DNA of 21,908 bases from Silene noctiflora. Lineage: Eukaryota > Streptophyta > Magnoliopsida > Caryophyllales > Caryophyllaceae. Shown here piece by piece: positions 19,639 through 21,908 of this stretch. The notes under the pieces were generated by a model. It was given only the letters and a program-made list of their open reading frames with translations. It was not told the DNA's origin and did not search any database. The translations under genes were made by a program, and so were the position numbers. The stretch lies in the NCBI GenBank assembly GCA_009801015.1, contig VHZZ01002490.1:93459-115366 (forward strand), written 5' to 3'. Position 1 is the first letter of the stretch, and every line of letters begins with the position of its first letter.

Positions 19639-20013
19639 GTTCAATTGTTTCTTATCCACCTAAGTGCACCTGCTGTCACCACGGCATATTGGCTTTCTCT
19701 AGATATAAATGATCTGAATGGTATCCGGATTATTCGTAGGGGTCCTAAGATAGTCTTTCAAACATGCAAATATTTCATGACGAAGGATATGACAGCCAAA
19801 TTCCTCCTGCATTTTCACCAATCAATAAATCCATCTCAAACCAATCATCTTAATGCTCTTGATGATGTTGCACGCGACCAAGTTAACGAGTTGTTGCATG
19901 CTTTANCTGCGCNGTNTGNCGAACGAGACATAGCCATTGCCATAGTTGTAGACTTACTCGTCACTCGTCAACATATATCTTTTCNTGAATTACCTTTGAT
20001 GATGTCTATATAG
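19639..20013 (+). other. Unrecognised open stretch, possibly a degraded exon
   Basis: The frame is open from the stop at 19636 to TAG-like termination at 20013, about 120 codons, but contains no ATG at its head and includes at least five N bases. The readable residues (for example LDINDLNGIRIIRRGPKIVF and DDVARDQVNELLHAL) do not match a family I know. A weak acceptor (AAATTAG) at 19638 would allow it to be an internal or last exon. An upstream frame (about 19381-19550) ends in TAA and is also unrecognised. A broken gene or chance reading is as likely as a real one. Confidence 0.2.
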
Positions 20014-20083
20014 CCNATGTTTCTNCCCCTTTTGNNAATGTAGTATCTGTGTAATTCCNGCTTTGCACGTTAAGNTTTTAACN
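19906..20083. other. Cluster of ambiguous bases
   Basis: Twelve N calls occur here (19906, 19913, 19916, 19919, 19985, 20016, 20025, 20035, 20036, 20059, 20075, 20083). They mark low-quality assembly just before the tandem-repeat region. Frame-dependent claims nearby are unreliable. Confidence 0.98.
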
Positions 20084-20100
20084 TTTTCCTTTTGTTAGCC

Positions 20101-20374
20101 CTCTACTAGTTATTATGTAAAATTCTGTCGTATTGTCAACCTCCTGTCTAATTATGTACTTAGTTTAACATTTTCGTATAACATAAATTATCATGTGCAC
20201 TTGTACTTTGTTTTCAATATTTGCATGGATCACGTTTTGATGATTAATTAAATATGAACTTCTTCTGTTTGACCAACTACCATGTTCTTTACTTCTGAGT
20301 TTTCAGTTACTTTTGTATCTGTTATCTTATACACTGTTTCGTCCTTTTTTCCACTTTAGTGAGCTAAGTTTTGG
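20101..20374. other. AT-rich DNA without visible features
   Basis: T-rich single-copy-looking sequence with no gene, repeat or terminus that I can support. Confidence 0.4.
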
Positions 20375-20490
20375 TAGCTAGATACACTTTAGTGAGCTGT
20401 TACATACACACCTTCTGCTAGCTAGCTACACTTTACTAAATTGCTAGACATACACCTCAAACTAGCTAGATACACTTTCGTCTTTGTCCT
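20375..20490. repeat. 44-bp repeats, left of the hairpin satellite
   Basis: Units beginning TAGCTAGATACACTTTA start at 20375, 20419 and 20463, exactly 44 bases apart; a weaker CACTTTAGTGAGCTA precedes them at about 20352. Shared words are TACACTTTA, CTAGACATACAC/TTACATACACAC and CTCAAAC. The same units reappear on the far side of the satellite. Confidence 0.9.
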
Positions 20491-21719
20491 GTTTTAGGCA
20501 ACCCGACCCCCTACTTTTGATCCCGTCTTAAAAAGGGGTTCACTCCCCCCCTAGGGTGTCTTTTTGTCTTGTGCATGTTCGAATGCATGTAAACAAGAGA
20601 AATGGTTTAGGGTTGGAATATGCGGATCCGCGGTAGCGGTCCGCCTAATCCAACCCTAAACCCTTTCCCGTCCCGTTTTAGGATACCCGGTCCCCTACTT
20701 TTTAGGATAACCGACCCCCTACTTTTTAGGATACCCGGCCCCCTACTTTTGATCCCGTCCCAAAAAAGGGTTCACTCTGCCCCCCTAGGGTGTCTTTTTG
20801 TCTTGCCCATGTTCGAATGCAGACAAACAAGGGAAAGGGTTTAGGGTTGGATTAGGCGGATCCGCGGTCCGCCTAATACAACCCTAAACCCTTTCCTGTC
20901 CCGTTTTAGGATACCCAGGCCCCTACTTTTTAGGATACCCGGTCTCTTACTTTTGATCCCGTCCCAAAAAAGGGTTCACTCTGCCCCCCAGGGTTTCTTT
21001 TTGTCTTCCTCATGTTCGAATACAGACAAACAAGGGAATGGGTTTAGGGTTGGATTAGGTGGATCCGCGGTAGGAGTCCGCCTAATTCAACCCTAAACCC
21101 TTTCCCGTCCCGTTTTAGGATACCCGCCCCCCTACTTTTTATGATATCCGACCCCTTACTTTTGACCCCGTTCCAAAAAAGGGGTTCACTCTGCCCCCCT
21201 AGGGTGTCTTTTTGTCTTCCCCATGTTCGAATGCAGACAAACAAAGGAAAGGGTTTAGGGTTGGATTAGGCGGATCCGTGGTAGCGGTCCGCCTAATCCA
21301 ACCCTAAACCCTTTCCCGTCCAGTTTTAGGATACCCGACCCCCTATTTTGATCCCGTCACAAAAAAGGGTTCACTCTGCCCCCCTAGGGTGTCTTTTTGC
21401 CTTCCCCATGTTCGAATGCAGACAAACAAGGGAAAGGGTTTAGGGTTGGATTAGGCGGATTCGCGGTAGCGGTCCGCCTAATCCAACCCTAAACCCTTTT
21501 CCGTCCCGTTTTAGGATACCCGACCCCCTAATTTTGATCCCGTCCTAAAAAAAGGGTTCACTCTGCCCCCTAGGTTGTCTTTTTGTCTTCCCCACGTTCG
21601 AATGTAGACAAACAAGGGAAAGGGTTTAGGGTTGGATTAGGCGGGTCTGCGGTAGCGGTCCGCCTAATCCAACCCTAAAACCTTTCCCGTCCCGTTTTAG
21701 GATACCCGGTCCAAAAAAG
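20491..21719. repeat. Satellite of 185-234 bp units, each with a telomere-motif hairpin
   Basis: Each unit reads: GTTTTAGGATACCCGACCCCC block(s), CTACTTTTGATCCCGTCC, AAAAAAGGGTTCACTCTGCC, CCCCTAGGGTGTCTTTTTG, CCATGTTCGAATGCAGACAA, then a long inverted repeat. The hairpins lie at about 20602-20668 (decayed left arm), 20831-20896, 21034-21106, 21246-21317, 21430-21502 and 21616-21688. The arm begins GGGAAAGGGTTTAGGGTTGG and continues ATTAGGCGGA; its exact complement follows a short GC-rich loop. Each arm carries about 13 bases of plant telomere repeat (AGGGTTTAGGGTT or AACCCTAAACCCT). Start-to-start spacings are 234, 203, 211, 185 and 186. Confidence 0.95.
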
Positions 21720-21890
21720 TAGTTAGATATACTTTAGTGAGGTACTACATACACACCTCAAACTAGCTAGGGTGTCTTTTTGGATACCCTAGGGTGTCTT
21801 TTGCTAGCTAGATACACTTTACTAAGTTGCTAGACACGCCTGAAACTGGCTAGATACACTTTTGTCATATACAATTTCTTGTATCGTTTT
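21720..21890. repeat. 44-bp repeats, right of the hairpin satellite
   Basis: Units begin at 21720 (TAGTTAGATATACTTTAGTG), 21764 (TAGCTAGGGTGTC, a hybrid with the satellite word), 21805 (TAGCTAGATACACTTTAC) and 21847 (TGGCTAGATACACTTTTG), with spacings of 44, 41 and 42. They match the left-hand set, and the next satellite block (GTTTTAGGATACCC) starts again at 21886. Confidence 0.88.
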
Positions 21891-21896
21891 AGGATA

Positions 21897-21908
21897 CCCC
21901 CCCCCCCC
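21897..21908. other. Poly-C run at window end
   Basis: Twelve C bases end the window in the position where satellite units elsewhere have ACCCGRCCCCCT. It may be genuine or a collapsed or slipped end of the assembly. Confidence 0.9.

Noticed and set aside
19381..19640. F-box protein fragment
   Set aside because: A stretch with VLFRQHYVTKK and SPLKGSYSSSPS recalled F-box proteins, but no F-box motif (LPxxxLxxILxRLP) could be found upstream and the frame stops after about 55 codons.
20491..21719. CRISPR array
   Set aside because: The repeats are long and contiguous with sub-repeats, without unique spacers, and the genome is a plant's.
20491..21719. True interstitial telomere array
   Set aside because: Only about two heptamers occur per arm, always as part of a larger unit; there is no (TTTAGGG)n run.
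20491..21719. Helitron 3' hairpin repeated in tandem
   Set aside because: No CTRR terminus follows the hairpins, and no TC start or AT target site was found.

Overview
The window looks like nuclear DNA of a flowering plant, almost certainly a eudicot. It has intron-rich genes with GT-AG junctions, AT-rich intergenic DNA, many small inverted-repeat transposons, and proteins whose closest relatives I recall are plant-specific. Stowaway-like termini of the TACTCCNTCCGT type would fit Amaranthaceae, but that is only a guess. All gene names come from recalled family sequences, not from a search.

Layout. 1-1022 is the decayed 3' end of a LINE with zinc-knuckle and RNase H remnants. 1890-8779 (+) is a complete 13-exon gene for a plastid/mitochondrial ferroportin-like iron transporter (IREG3/FPN3/MAR1 family). 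My exon model stays in phase throughout and gives 595 residues. Its introns hold a hAT-type non-autonomous element with an 8-bp target duplication and three Stowaway-like MITEs. 9308-9703 is a long fold-back MITE. 10838-11610 (+) is TAF9, a histone-fold TFIID/SAGA subunit, in two coding exons. 12241-13087 (-) is nicotianamine synthase broken by one extra base. 13223-16360 is intergenic, with a tRNA-like (SINE-like) element abutting a decayed second copy of the TAF9 3' end. 16361-18211 (-) is an intact intron-free P-class PPR gene (At1g09820-like). 18661-20100 has no recognisable gene and contains a 59-bp tandem repeat and a cluster of N bases. 20375-21908 is a composite tandem repeat: 185-234 bp units, each with a telomere-like hairpin of about 30 bp per arm, flanked by 44-bp repeats and running off the window end.

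How the genes relate. They look like independent single-gene transcription units. Two of the four, FPN3 and NAS, belong to iron homeostasis: organellar iron transport and synthesis of the iron chelator nicotianamine. That pairing may be coincidence. TAF9 (general transcription) and the PPR protein (organellar RNA processing) are housekeeping-type genes.

The most unusual parts are the telomere-motif hairpin satellite, the TAF9 fragment beside a tRNA-like element with a duplicated B box, the single-base lesion in NAS, and an overlapping upstream ORF plus a perfect hairpin in the FPN3 leader.
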